DNA of 64,000 nucleotides from Altererythrobacter sp. TH136 (GTDB taxonomy: Bacteria; Pseudomonadota; Alphaproteobacteria; Sphingomonadales; Sphingomonadaceae): contig NZ_CP041409.1 in NCBI RefSeq assembly GCF_007065885.1, forward strand, positions 2,093,501-2,157,500. Direction: 5' to 3'. The position numbers and the translations under genes were made by a program. Positions 45,469 through 54,355 of this stretch are shown one piece after another. Every line of letters begins with the position of its first letter. Position 1 is the stretch's first letter. A model generated the notes under the pieces. It searched no databases and was not told the origin of the DNA. It was given only the letters and a program-made list of their open reading frames with translations.

Positions 45469-46665
45469 ATGAGCGTGGCCTGTGATGCCGCCGCGCAGGA
45501 GCTCGGCAATGGCGTGGCGGCCGCGCTGCGGGCGGTCGATTGCGTTGCCGGCGAAACCATGACGGCCGCCTTTGGCCGACTGTTCGCGCCCGGCGGAGCA
45601 ATGGTGACGGTGCTCACCATCCTGCTCGGGCTGTTCGTTGCCTGGTTTGGCATCAACCTTTTGCTGGGTCGCGCGAATCTCAGCGTCCGGTCACTGACTC
45701 CGCGCATGATGACCATGGGCGCGGTGTTGACGCTGGTGACCAGTTGGGTTGCCTATAGCACGCTGGTTTTGAACCTGACCGTTGGCGGGCCTGACTGGAT
45801 CGCCGGAGTGATTACCGGCAGCCCGGGTTCGGCGACACAGGTGTTTGCGCAGAAGATCGACGTCGTGTTCCAGGCGTTGCAGCAGGCAAGTCCGCAGACC
45901 GAAGGCAAGGACGTCGGCGCGTTTTCGCCCGAAGGCATGATGTGGCTGGGCGCGATGCTGTTCCTGCTCGGCACCGTCGGCGTGCTGGTCACCGCGCGCA
46001 TCGCGCTGGCGGTGCTGGTCGCGGTGGGGCCCATCTTCGTGGTGCTGGCGCTGTTCCAGGGCACGCGCGGGCTGTTCACCGGCTGGCTCAAGGGGCTGGT
46101 GATGCTGGCGCTGGTCCCGCTGTTCGCGGTGCTGGGAGGCAGCGTGATGCTGGAACTGGCGGTGCCGGTGCTCGCCGCGCTGGTGCAGACCCCGGGGCAG
46201 GTCGACCCCCAGGCAGCGGTCGCGTTTTTCCTCGTCGGCTCGGTTCACATGGCGCTGATGGTGATGGTGCTCAAGGTCACCGGCACGATGGTGTCTGGCT
46301 GGCGGGTGTTCGGCCTGGTGCCGGAAGGCGGCGCGGGAGAGGGGCGGTCCGCTCCGTCGTATGGCGTGTCCGCGGTGCCGCCGCTGGCCGCCGCCCCGAC
46401 GCCTGCCGCGTCCCCCGCCACACCCGCTGCAGATCGGCGCATCCCCCTGTCGTCGTTTGCCGTCGCTCCGGCGGCGAACGATGCCTCGCCCGCCGCGCAC
46501 ACCCAGGGCCGGGACACGCGGGTGATCACGCGCGAGGTTGCTTCAGGCTCTGCTCAGATCGGTGCGGTCACGGGGGAGGCGCCGTCGCGGGTTCGCGGGA
46601 TCGGCAGCCGGTTCCGCGCGCCGCCGCCCCGGCACCCGACCCGCTATTCGGAGAAAGTGAAATGA
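45469..46665 (+). CDS. virB6: VirB6-like polytopic membrane protein
   Basis: The 398 aa protein has five to six hydrophobic helices, including VTVLTILLGLFVAWFGINLL, ARIALAVLVAVGPIFVVLAL and VMLALVPLFAVLGGSVML, which match the VirB6/TrbL family. The C-terminal 110 residues are a Pro/Ala/Arg-rich cytoplasmic or periplasmic tail. It overlaps the VirB9 gene by four bases. In known systems VirB5 would precede it, but only ten bases separate it from VirB4 and no VirB5 is present. Confidence 0.87.
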   Translation: MSVACDAAAQELGNGVAAALRAVDCVAGETMTAAFGRLFAPGGAMVTVLTILLGLFVAWFGINLLLGRANLSVRSLTPRMMTMGAVLTLVTSWVAYSTLVLNLTVGGPDWIAGVITGSPGSATQVFAQKIDVVFQALQQASPQTEGKDVGAFSPEGMMWLGAMLFLLGTVGVLVTARIALAVLVAVGPIFVVLALFQGTRGLFTGWLKGLVMLALVPLFAVLGGSVMLELAVPVLAALVQTPGQVDPQAAVAFFLVGSVHMALMVMVLKVTGTMVSGWRVFGLVPEGGAGEGRSAPSYGVSAVPPLAAAPTPAASPATPAADRRIPLSSFAVAPAANDASPAAHTQGRDTRVITREVASGSAQIGAVTGEAPSRVRGIGSRFRAPPPRHPTRYSEKVK

Positions 46666-47447
46666 TCCGCGCAGCTTTCGCGCTCGTCCTGACGGCAACC
46701 TCGGCCGGCGCACTGGCGGACGATTCCCGCATCGTGGAGAGGTTCTACGACGCAGGTCAGGTCGTGCGGATCGACGGGCGCACCAAGGTCCAGGCGACGA
46801 TCCAGTTTGGTGAGGACGAGCACATCGAGAACGTCGCCATCGGCGATTCGCAGGCGTGGCAGGTTACTCCGAACAAGCGGGCCAACCTGTTGTTCGTGAA
46901 GCCGCTGGCGACGACCGCTAGCACCAACATGACGGTGGTGACCGATCGCCGCACCTATCTGTTCGATCTGGTCGCCAGCGCCTCGGCCAAGCCGCTGTAC
47001 GTGCTGCGATTCACTTATCCCGAAGAGCCGAAGGCGGACGCCGCCGCGCAACTGGCCGCCGCCGACGCGCCAACGGCAGAAGAAATGGGTGCCGCGGCGG
47101 CGCCGCAGGTGGTTACCGATCCGGCCGCGCTCAATTTTGCCTGGGCCGGGAAGGGCGACCGCAAGCTGCTGCCGTCGCGCACCTATGACGATGGTACGGC
47201 GACCTTCCTCGCATGGCCGTCGGGAAGCCCGGTTCCGGCGATTCTGATCAAGGATGCCAACGGCACCGAAGGGCCGGTGAACTTCACCGTGCGCGGGGAT
47301 GTAATCGTGGTGGACGGCGTGCCGCGCGAAATCGTTCTGCGGTCGGGCAAGCAGGCGGCAACGCTGGTGAACGGCGGGCCGGTGGCCTCCGCGCCGCAGA
47401 CTTCGCTCGCCCGCAGCGACAACAGCACCCTGAGGGAGAACCGGTAA
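46662..47447 (+). CDS. virB9: VirB9/TrbG-like outer-membrane channel protein
   Basis: The 261 aa protein has a signal peptide and the VirB9 features: IQFGEDEHIENVAIGDSQAW, LFVKPLATTASTNMTVVTD and YLFDL in the N-terminal half, and FAWAGKGDRKLLPSRTYDDG in the C-terminal half. It would form part of the outer-membrane core complex with VirB10. Its usual lipoprotein partner VirB7 is not present. Confidence 0.9.
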   Translation: MIRAAFALVLTATSAGALADDSRIVERFYDAGQVVRIDGRTKVQATIQFGEDEHIENVAIGDSQAWQVTPNKRANLLFVKPLATTASTNMTVVTDRRTYLFDLVASASAKPLYVLRFTYPEEPKADAAAQLAAADAPTAEEMGAAAAPQVVTDPAALNFAWAGKGDRKLLPSRTYDDGTATFLAWPSGSPVPAILIKDANGTEGPVNFTVRGDVIVVDGVPREIVLRSGKQAATLVNGGPVASAPQTSLARSDNSTLRENR

Positions 47448-48583
47448 TGCGCCTCGCCATGCGGCTGCCGGCCAAGAAGCCGGGCGAAACCATCGCCAAC
47501 GACCTTGACCCGCGCGAGGGCGAGACCGCCGAGATCATCGATCTTGCCAGCCGCAATGCGTTTCCCGCGGTTACGCAGCGCAAGGGCAAGTCCGACGGGT
47601 TGGGGCTCGCCGTAGGGGTCGCGGTGATCGGATTGCTCGGCGCCGTGACCTTGTGGTCGATGAATGCCGCCCGGACGGAGCAGCCGCAGAACGGCGTCGG
47701 TAGCCAGCAGGCTTCTCAGCCCCAGACGATGATGCTTCCGCCCCAGGCTGTGACGACCATGCAGCAGCCCGGTCAGCCGCAGCCGGTCGGCATGCCGCGG
47801 CCCGACCCCGCGCCGCAACCGGTCCTGTCATCGATGCCGGGATACTCTCCAGGTGTCGCACAGGTGCCGGTGACCAATCCTTTTGCCAATCCGACGGTGG
47901 TGTTCGATGCCGGCAATCTGGCGCCAGGCATGGGTGAACCGGGCTCCGGCCCGGCAGGCGCCAATCCGGATGCCGTCACGGGCAACGCCAACGATTTCGC
48001 CAGCAGGGTCGGCGGGGTCGGGGGAGGGACCGCTCAGGCCAAGGCCATGGTCAATCCGCAGACGACCGTCACGCAAGGCACCCTGATCCCTGCGGTATTG
48101 GAGACCGCGATCAATACCGATGTGCCGGGCTTCGTGCGGGCGGTGGTGAGCCAGGACGTCCGCAGCTTCGACGGCACCCGCGTGCTGGTCCCGCGCTCCA
48201 GCCGCTTGATCGGCCAGTATCAGTCCGGTCTGCAAGGCGGGCAGAAGCGGGCTTACGTCATCTGGACGCGGCTGATCCGGCCCGACGGTGCTTCGGTCAA
48301 TCTGGCCTCTCCCGCGGTGGGTTTCGACGGCACCACGGGGCTGGCGGGTACGGTGAACAGCCACTTCTTCAAGCGCTTTGGATCGGCCATGTTGCTGTCG
48401 GTCATCGGGGGCCTCGCCACCGGCGGCGCGTCGGTAGTGCTCGGCGGCGGAACGAGCGCGGCCAGCACCGCGCTGCAGCAGGACGGGCAGATCGCGCCGA
48501 CCGTGCGCGTGCGCCAGGGCGAACCGATCCGCGTGTTCACCGCCCGCGACCTGGATTTCAGCCAGGTAGCGGCGGTCAAGTAG
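47447..48583 (+). CDS. virB10: VirB10/TrbI-like core channel protein
   Basis: The 378 aa protein has a cytoplasmic N-terminus, one membrane helix (about residues 49-67), a long Pro/Gln/Met-rich linker and a C-terminal beta-barrel domain. Family marks are GTLIPAVLETAINTDVPGFV, GTRVLVPRSSRLIGQY and VRVRQGEPIRVFTARDLDF. It spans both membranes in type IV systems. The ATG overlaps the VirB9 stop by one base (TAATG). Confidence 0.92.
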   Translation: MRLAMRLPAKKPGETIANDLDPREGETAEIIDLASRNAFPAVTQRKGKSDGLGLAVGVAVIGLLGAVTLWSMNAARTEQPQNGVGSQQASQPQTMMLPPQAVTTMQQPGQPQPVGMPRPDPAPQPVLSSMPGYSPGVAQVPVTNPFANPTVVFDAGNLAPGMGEPGSGPAGANPDAVTGNANDFASRVGGVGGGTAQAKAMVNPQTTVTQGTLIPAVLETAINTDVPGFVRAVVSQDVRSFDGTRVLVPRSSRLIGQYQSGLQGGQKRAYVIWTRLIRPDGASVNLASPAVGFDGTTGLAGTVNSHFFKRFGSAMLLSVIGGLATGGASVVLGGGTSAASTALQQDGQIAPTVRVRQGEPIRVFTARDLDFSQVAAVK

Positions 48584-48593
48584 TGCGCGCGCG

Positions 48594-49589
48594 ATGACCG
48601 CCGACGTCCACCCCTTGCCCGGCGTGGCGCCCGTTGGCGAACGAAGCGTCTATCTCGACGCCTACCTCGCGCCGTTCGCACAGTGGTTGGCGCGCGATTC
48701 CGTCACCGAGATCCTGGTCAACCGGCCGGGCGAAGTGTGGATCGAGGATGCGACGCTCGGCGGAATGCAGCGGATCGCCGCGCCCGAGATCGACGATCGG
48801 CTGGTCCAGCGCCTCGCCGAGCAGGTCGCGCGCGTCAGCCACCAGGGCATCAACCGCGAGCATCCGTTGCTGGGCGCGACATTGCCCGATGGCGCGCGAG
48901 TCCAGTTTTGCGGGCCGCCCGCCTCGCGCAAGCACTGGGTGATGGCGATCCGGCGCCATCGGCGGCTGGACCTGCCGTTGGACGCCTACGACGCGGGTCC
49001 GCTCACCGGTTCGGCGACTGCCTCGCTGCCGGACCCGCAGGCAGAGCCGATCGCATTCCTGCGCGCCGCCATCGCGCAGCGGCAGACGATCCTGATCTCC
49101 GGCGGCACCAGCACCGGCAAGACTACTTTCCTCAACGCCATGCTCGGCGAGATTCCGCGCGACCAGCGAGTGATCCTGGTCGAGGATACGCCGGAGCTGA
49201 AGCTGCCCGGCGACAACGGCGTCGGCCTGGTGGCGGTGAAGGGGGAACTCGGCGAGGCCAAGGTCACCGCCAACGAACTGCTGCAGGCTGCGCTGCGGCT
49301 GCGTCCCGACCGGATCGTGCTGGGCGAATTGCGCGGTGCGGAGAGCGTCAGCTTCCTGCGCGCGATCAATACCGGCCATCCGGGTAGCTTTTCCACCATC
49401 CACGCCAACAGCCTGCGCGGCGCGCTGGACCAGCTGGCGCTGATGGTCATGCAGACCGGCATCGGCCTCACCCGCAGCGACACGATCGCCTACGCCGCCA
49501 GCGTAATCGACATCATCGTCCAGCTGGGACGGGATGCGTCCGGGCGGCGGGGTATCACGGCGATCGCACAAAGCGCCGCGCTGGTTTGA
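48594..49589 (+). CDS. virB11: VirB11-like secretion ATPase
   Basis: The 331 aa protein is a hexameric traffic ATPase. Walker A is SGGTSTGKTTF near residue 170, the Asp box is LVEDTPELKL, Walker B is RIVLGELRG, and the His box is TGHPGSFSTIHAN. It has 10 bases to VirB10 and is the last gene of the operon. No VirD4 coupling ATPase is found near it. Confidence 0.92.
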   Translation: MTADVHPLPGVAPVGERSVYLDAYLAPFAQWLARDSVTEILVNRPGEVWIEDATLGGMQRIAAPEIDDRLVQRLAEQVARVSHQGINREHPLLGATLPDGARVQFCGPPASRKHWVMAIRRHRRLDLPLDAYDAGPLTGSATASLPDPQAEPIAFLRAAIAQRQTILISGGTSTGKTTFLNAMLGEIPRDQRVILVEDTPELKLPGDNGVGLVAVKGELGEAKVTANELLQAALRLRPDRIVLGELRGAESVSFLRAINTGHPGSFSTIHANSLRGALDQLALMVMQTGIGLTRSDTIAYAASVIDIIVQLGRDASGRRGITAIAQSAALV

Positions 49590-49775
49590 CGCACTCCGTG
49601 CGAACAGGATCGCCTCAGAAAGGCTCTGCGACCTCTCGCGGAAATGGGCAACAATGTTTCGTCAACAGGGCGTTTGTCTGCCGCGCATGTAGCCTATTGC
49701 CAGCACGTCGGAAATTGCATTAGCTTCGCTCCCGAAGAGAGCCGCGCCTAGACGGCCATTCAGAGGAGAGGAACT

Positions 49776-52754
49776 ATGAGGGTCAAAGCAACCCTGCTGG
49801 CGGGAATCTGTGCGTCGTGCGTCGCCTTTCCGGCTGCTGCGCAAGACGTGTCACCCGAAAGTCCGCCCGATCAGACCGAACGCGCCGGGCCGATCGAGTC
49901 CGGCAACGTCATCGTCGTGACCGCGCAGCGCCGCGCGCAAGCCCTCCAGAATGTTCCGATCGCAGTCAGTGCGTTCACTGCCGAGGCCCTCGAGGCGCAG
50001 CAGATCGACAACGCGTCGGACTTGCAGCTGACCCTGCCGAACGTCACCTTCTCCAAGGGCAACTTCACCGGATCGAGCTTTACCATTCGCGGTGTGGGCG
50101 ATCTATGCGTCGGCAACAGCTGCGACAGCGCCACCGGCATTCACATCAACGGTTCGCCGCTGTTCGGCACCCGCCTGTTCGAAACCGAATATTTCGATCT
50201 CGAGCGGGTCGAGGTGCTGCGCGGGCCGCAGGGCACTCTGTTCGGGCGCAACGCGACCTCGGGCGTGGTCAACTTCGTGACCGCCAAGCCCAACCTGGCA
50301 GAGTTTCAGGGCAAGGCCGAAGGCGAATACGGCAACTTCAATTCGATCAAGGCCAAGGGGATGATCAACGTCCCCGTTGGCGAAACGCTCGGCGTGCGCG
50401 TCGCGGGGTTCTACCTCAAGCGCGACGGCTACACGAAGAACCTGTTCGACAACTCCGACATCGACGGGCGCGACATGTACGCGGTGCGTGGATCGATCCG
50501 GTGGGAACCGGGCCCGAATACCACGGTCGACCTGATGGGTTATTACTTCCGGGAAAGTGACGACCGGCTGCGCATCCAGAAGCAGCTCTGCCAGCGCGAT
50601 CCAACCGGGGTTCTGGGATGCCTGAACAATCGGCGCGACGCGGCCAAGGTCAACGGCAACTCCACCTTCCCGGCCGTTCTGGGTTCGCGCGAGGTGTTCG
50701 CGCTCAATGGGATCAGTCCGTTGCTCGGACTGGGGGTGGGCAGTCTCTATGGCCCCGATGGCAACGCCACCGCGGTCGAGCCGAGAGACGTGCGCACGGT
50801 CAACACCGATTTTACCCCGGAATATTTCACCGACGAAATCCAGGCACAGGCCCACATCGAGCAGTCGTTCGGCGACATCAATTTGGGACTGACCGGCATC
50901 TACCAGAAGGTCCGCATCGAATCCCGGCAGGACTACAACCTCGACGTGTCCGGGCGAACGACGATCCAGCCCGGGCTGAACTCTCTCGCATTCCTGGCCG
51001 CGAACGGCATTCCGGGCCTGCCGGGCACCGCTGCCTATTTCGCGCCCATCGCTGCGGCCCTGATCCCCAATGGACCGGGCGGGCAGCTCTGCACGTCGAA
51101 CACCAACGCCAATGGCCTCGGAGCGTTCGGCGGCGACAGCGTCTGCGGCGACGGTCCGCTTGCATTCGACAGGTCGAACGGACGCAGCCAATCGTGGTCG
51201 GCGGAAGCGATCATCAGTTCGGACTTCGACGGACCGTTCAATTTCCTGCTGGGCGCGATCTACGCGCAGAACGAGATCACGAACGGCGATTATTACGTCA
51301 ACGCATTCGCGATCGACTATTTCGCGTCCCTGTTCGGCACTTTCACTGCACTGAGCAACGGCCTGCCGCCATCGTACCTGGGCTCGCCGTACTTCCGCAA
51401 CCACCTGGAGCGGTTCAAGCTGAAATCGTACGGCATCTTCGGTGAAGCGTACGTCGACATCTCGGACCGGCTCAAGCTCACCGCCGGTATCCGCTACAAC
51501 AACGACAAGAAGCACGACGAATCGAACTCGACGCTCGCGTCGTTCCTGGTGCCGTACAGCACCACGACCGACATCTTCGATTCCCCGTTCGCCGGCAGCT
51601 TCGATGCCGACACCGGGGCCACGGGACTGCCGGGCGCGCAGCAACTGCGCATTCGGGACGTCAGCTTCGACGAGTTCACCGGGCGGGCGGTGCTCGACTT
51701 CCAGGTCACGCCCGATAATCTGATCTATGCGTCGTATTCGCGCGGCTACAAGTCCGGGGGCATCAACCCAGCCTTGCAGTTCTCGATCCCGGGGGTGACG
51801 GAATCGTTCGATCCGGAAATCGTCAACGCGTTCGAAGTGGGGTCGAAGAATACGTTCGCCAACGGCGCAATGCAGCTGAACCTCACCGGGTTCTATTACA
51901 AGTACAAGGGGTTGCAGCTCAGCCGCATTCTTGCCCGCACGTCGATCAACGACAACATCAATGCCGATATCTACGGTGCAGAGGCGGAAGCCGTCATTCG
52001 GCCGGGGCCCGACACCCTCGTCAACCTGGGTTTCAGCTACCTGAAGACCAAGGTCACCGACGATACCCTGTTCATCAATCAGCGCGATCCGTCGGGCGGG
52101 CTGCCGAACTCGGTGATCATCAAGGACATCGGACAGGCGTTCAACTGCGCCGTGGTGGCCAACGTCGGCGGACAGGCGTTCGCCGACGGCTTCGTCACAA
52201 GCGTGAACAACGGCATCAATGCCTCGCGCGGACTGACTGCCGCCAACGGGCTGCGGGGTCCCACTCCGTTCCCGGCCGATGCGAACGTCGGTGCAGGAAG
52301 CGGCGCCTTCAGCAGCTGCGCTGCGCTGGAAGCCGCCGCGGCTGGTACAGGCGGTGCGATCACCGTTTACGGCGGCGGCGTACCGGTCAGCATAAAGGGC
52401 AACAGTCTGCCCCAGGCGCCCAACTTCAAGGCGTCGATGGGCATCCAGCACACCATCCGGATGAACAGCGGGATGACCCTGGTTCCCCGGGCGGACGTGA
52501 CCTACACCGGGGAAAGCTTCGGCAATATCTTCAACGGCCGGGTCAACAAGGTGCGAAGCTACGTCCAGGCGAACGCGCAGGTGCAGCTCAACGGAGTGGA
52601 CGATCGCTGGTATGTGCGCGGTTTCGTGCAGAACATCTTCGACAGCAACGCGACCACGGGCCTATACCTGACCGACCAGTCGTCGGGTCTCTACACCAAC
52701 ATCTTCACGCTTGAACCGCGCCGCTACGGCATCGCGGCCGGGTTCAACTTCTAA
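49776..52754 (+). CDS. TonB-dependent receptor (large, 992 aa)
   Basis: The receptor has a signal peptide ending in AFPAAAQD and a TonB box near NVIVVTAQRRAQ. The plug has TLPNVTFSKGNFTGSSFTIRG and RVEVLRGPQGTLFGRNATSGV, and the barrel ends in AAGFNF. The QRRAQALQNVPIAVSAF opening is typical of the sphingomonad receptors that take up diverse organic substrates rather than siderophores. A GAGGAGAGG ribosome site precedes the ATG. The plug has two extra cysteines (GDLCVGNSCDSATG) that may form a disulfide. The substrate is unknown. Confidence 0.9.
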   Translation: MRVKATLLAGICASCVAFPAAAQDVSPESPPDQTERAGPIESGNVIVVTAQRRAQALQNVPIAVSAFTAEALEAQQIDNASDLQLTLPNVTFSKGNFTGSSFTIRGVGDLCVGNSCDSATGIHINGSPLFGTRLFETEYFDLERVEVLRGPQGTLFGRNATSGVVNFVTAKPNLAEFQGKAEGEYGNFNSIKAKGMINVPVGETLGVRVAGFYLKRDGYTKNLFDNSDIDGRDMYAVRGSIRWEPGPNTTVDLMGYYFRESDDRLRIQKQLCQRDPTGVLGCLNNRRDAAKVNGNSTFPAVLGSREVFALNGISPLLGLGVGSLYGPDGNATAVEPRDVRTVNTDFTPEYFTDEIQAQAHIEQSFGDINLGLTGIYQKVRIESRQDYNLDVSGRTTIQPGLNSLAFLAANGIPGLPGTAAYFAPIAAALIPNGPGGQLCTSNTNANGLGAFGGDSVCGDGPLAFDRSNGRSQSWSAEAIISSDFDGPFNFLLGAIYAQNEITNGDYYVNAFAIDYFASLFGTFTALSNGLPPSYLGSPYFRNHLERFKLKSYGIFGEAYVDISDRLKLTAGIRYNNDKKHDESNSTLASFLVPYSTTTDIFDSPFAGSFDADTGATGLPGAQQLRIRDVSFDEFTGRAVLDFQVTPDNLIYASYSRGYKSGGINPALQFSIPGVTESFDPEIVNAFEVGSKNTFANGAMQLNLTGFYYKYKGLQLSRILARTSINDNINADIYGAEAEAVIRPGPDTLVNLGFSYLKTKVTDDTLFINQRDPSGGLPNSVIIKDIGQAFNCAVVANVGGQAFADGFVTSVNNGINASRGLTAANGLRGPTPFPADANVGAGSGAFSSCAALEAAAAGTGGAITVYGGGVPVSIKGNSLPQAPNFKASMGIQHTIRMNSGMTLVPRADVTYTGESFGNIFNGRVNKVRSYVQANAQVQLNGVDDRWYVRGFVQNIFDSNATTGLYLTDQSSGLYTNIFTLEPRRYGIAAGFNF

Positions 52755-52779
52755 CGCGACTTGCGTTCTCGGGGGGAGG

Positions 52780-52809
52780 AAGGGCCGGGCGGAAACGTCC
52801 GGCCCTTTT
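52780..52809. terminator. bidirectional terminator between TonB receptor and transporter genes
   Basis: AAGGGCCGG (52780-52788) pairs with CCGGCCCTT (52799-52807), followed by a T-run on the plus strand and preceded by AA on the other. It lies between two convergent genes and can stop transcription from both sides. Confidence 0.75.
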
Positions 52810-52810
52810 C

Positions 52811-53551
52811 CTATCTGCTGCTGCGGCCGAACGGCGAAAAGTCGGTCGCGGTGTCGAACACCTCGGCACCCTCGCGGCGCTTCAGCGCGCCGACCACCAC
52901 ATAGGTCACCGGGGTCAGCGCCGCCTCCCACGCGGTCTTGATGGCCCACTGTGACAGGACCACCTGCATCAGTTGCTCGGGCGGCCACCCGGTCAGGCCA
53001 TAAAACGCCAGCGGATAGAAGATCAGGCTGTCGAGGCCCTGGCCAACCACGGTGGACCCGATCGTGCGCATCCACAGGTGCTTGCCCCCGGTCATCACCT
53101 TCATGCGGGCGAGCACGAAGCTGTTGGCGAATTCCCCCACCCAGAACGCGATCATCGACGCCGCGACGATCCGCCAGGAGTTGCCGAACACGAATTCATA
53201 CGCCGGTTGCCCGGGCCAGCCTGCGGCAGGCGGCAATGCAACGACGACCGCGGCCATGAACGCCATGAACGCCAGTGCGGCAAACCCGGTCCAGATCACC
53301 CGCCTAGCCCGGGCATAGCCGTACACCTCGGTCAGGACGTCCCCGATGATGTAGCTGATGGGGAAGAACAGCACCCCGGCGCCGAACGACCACTCCGTCC
53401 CGCCGGGCAGGGTCACATAACTGGGCTTGGCCGCGCCGATGATGTTCGACAGCAGCAGGATGGCAACGAACGCCGCCATGATCAGATCATAGTAGCGGAA
53501 GTGACGCGGCGCTGCGGCGTCGCCCTCGATGCGGGTAACCGGTTGGTCCAT
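52811..53551 (-). CDS. queuosine precursor transporter (YhhQ/VUT family)
   Basis: The 246 aa membrane protein has about six helices and the family signature FGAGVLFFPISYIIGDVLTEVYGY, with FWVGEFANSFVLARMK and GQGLDSLIFY as further marks. YhhQ imports the queuine precursors preQ0 and preQ1 for tRNA modification. Four helices contain the small-residue patterns of the family. The next gene downstream on the plus strand is a tRNA-Arg. Confidence 0.9.
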   Translation of the reverse strand: MDQPVTRIEGDAAAPRHFRYYDLIMAAFVAILLLSNIIGAAKPSYVTLPGGTEWSFGAGVLFFPISYIIGDVLTEVYGYARARRVIWTGFAALAFMAFMAAVVVALPPAAGWPGQPAYEFVFGNSWRIVAASMIAFWVGEFANSFVLARMKVMTGGKHLWMRTIGSTVVGQGLDSLIFYPLAFYGLTGWPPEQLMQVVLSQWAIKTAWEAALTPVTYVVVGALKRREGAEVFDTATDFSPFGRSSR

Positions 53552-53607
53552 GCCGCGGATTATCGCGATTTGTCCGCGGCGAAAAGCAGGCTATGCGGCC
53601 CCGGCGC

Positions 53608-53684
53608 GCGCCCGTAGTTCAACTGGATAGAGCACGAGCCTTCTAAGCTTGGAGTTGCAGGTTCGAGTCCTGCCGGGCGCGCCA
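53608..53684 (+). tRNA. tRNA-Arg (anticodon TCT)
   Basis: The 77 bases fold as a cloverleaf: acceptor GCGCCCG (53608-53614) pairs with CGGGCGC (53674-53680), and discriminator G is followed by an encoded CCA. The anticodon loop is CTTCTAA, giving TCT, which reads AGA/AGG. The T arm is GCAGG-TTCGAGT-CCTGC. No integrase or repeated 3' end is nearby. Confidence 0.95.
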
Positions 53685-53815
53685 GCGCAACGAGTGGTTC
53701 ACATCGCGGCCATTCGCCTCGGTGGGAGCGGTCTTACTTTCGGGTTGGCCTCCTCGCGACCCGCACATATAACTAAAGTTCAACAACTGGTCGCGCTGCG
53801 TCCAGGGAGTCGCAT

Positions 53816-54355
53816 TTGAAGTCACCACTTCGGGAGCTGACCCGGGCGGAGCACGCTCGCGTCGACCTCCTGTATTCGCAGTTCAGGCTGGATACGCCCG
53901 CCGGCTATGCATCGTTTCTGTTGGCGCAAGGCGCCGCTTACTGCAGCATAGAGGCAGAACTCGACCGCAGCGGCGTCGAACGGTGGATCGACGACTGGCC
54001 GGCGCGCAGCCGCCGCGACCTCCTGCTCGCCGACCTGACCGAGCTCGGCGTGCGAGCCCCGGTATCCGACTGGGACCGCCGCCTGGAGCGGCCACCGGAG
54101 ATGCTGGGCGCCGCTTACGTGCTCGAAGGATCGCGGCTGGGAGGCAAGCTGCTGGCCAGGCAGTTGTATCGCGGGGCGCCCCGACGATTTCTGGACGCGG
54201 CGGGTCCGCCAGCGGCCTGGCCCCGTCTTTTGAGCTTGCTGAACAGGAACCTTGTGTCTCCGACTGAACTTGAGGCTGCTGCCAGCGCCGCAAAAGACTG
54301 CTTTCGCTGTTTCGAGCGTGCGGCCCAGCAGAATGAGGAACCAGAACTTGCCTGA
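53816..54355 (+). CDS. bphO: biliverdin-producing heme oxygenase (BphO-like)
   Basis: The 179 aa helical protein has the heme-oxygenase proximal histidine H13 in TRAEHARVD and the distal-helix motif LGAAYVLEGSRLGGKLL. It opens heme to biliverdin, CO and iron. The start is TTG, with an AGGGAG ribosome site. It overlaps the bacteriophytochrome gene by 23 bases; the enzyme therefore makes the chromophore for the photoreceptor encoded right after it. Confidence 0.92.
   Translation: MKSPLRELTRAEHARVDLLYSQFRLDTPAGYASFLLAQGAAYCSIEAELDRSGVERWIDDWPARSRRDLLLADLTELGVRAPVSDWDRRLERPPEMLGAAYVLEGSRLGGKLLARQLYRGAPRRFLDAAGPPAAWPRLLSLLNRNLVSPTELEAAASAAKDCFRCFERAAQQNEEPELA

Noticed and set aside
41732-49589. 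Conjugative element or plasmid transfer region
   Set aside because: There is no relaxase, coupling protein, origin of transfer or partition gene in the window, so conjugation is unsupported.
50103-52451. 782-residue antisense ORF inside the TonB receptor gene
   Set aside because: The sense frame has a signal peptide, plug and barrel motifs; the antisense product shows no recognisable domain.
53608-53684. tRNA-Arg as an integration site of a mobile island
   Set aside because: No integrase and no repeat of the tRNA 3' end is visible nearby; neighbouring genes look like core genes.
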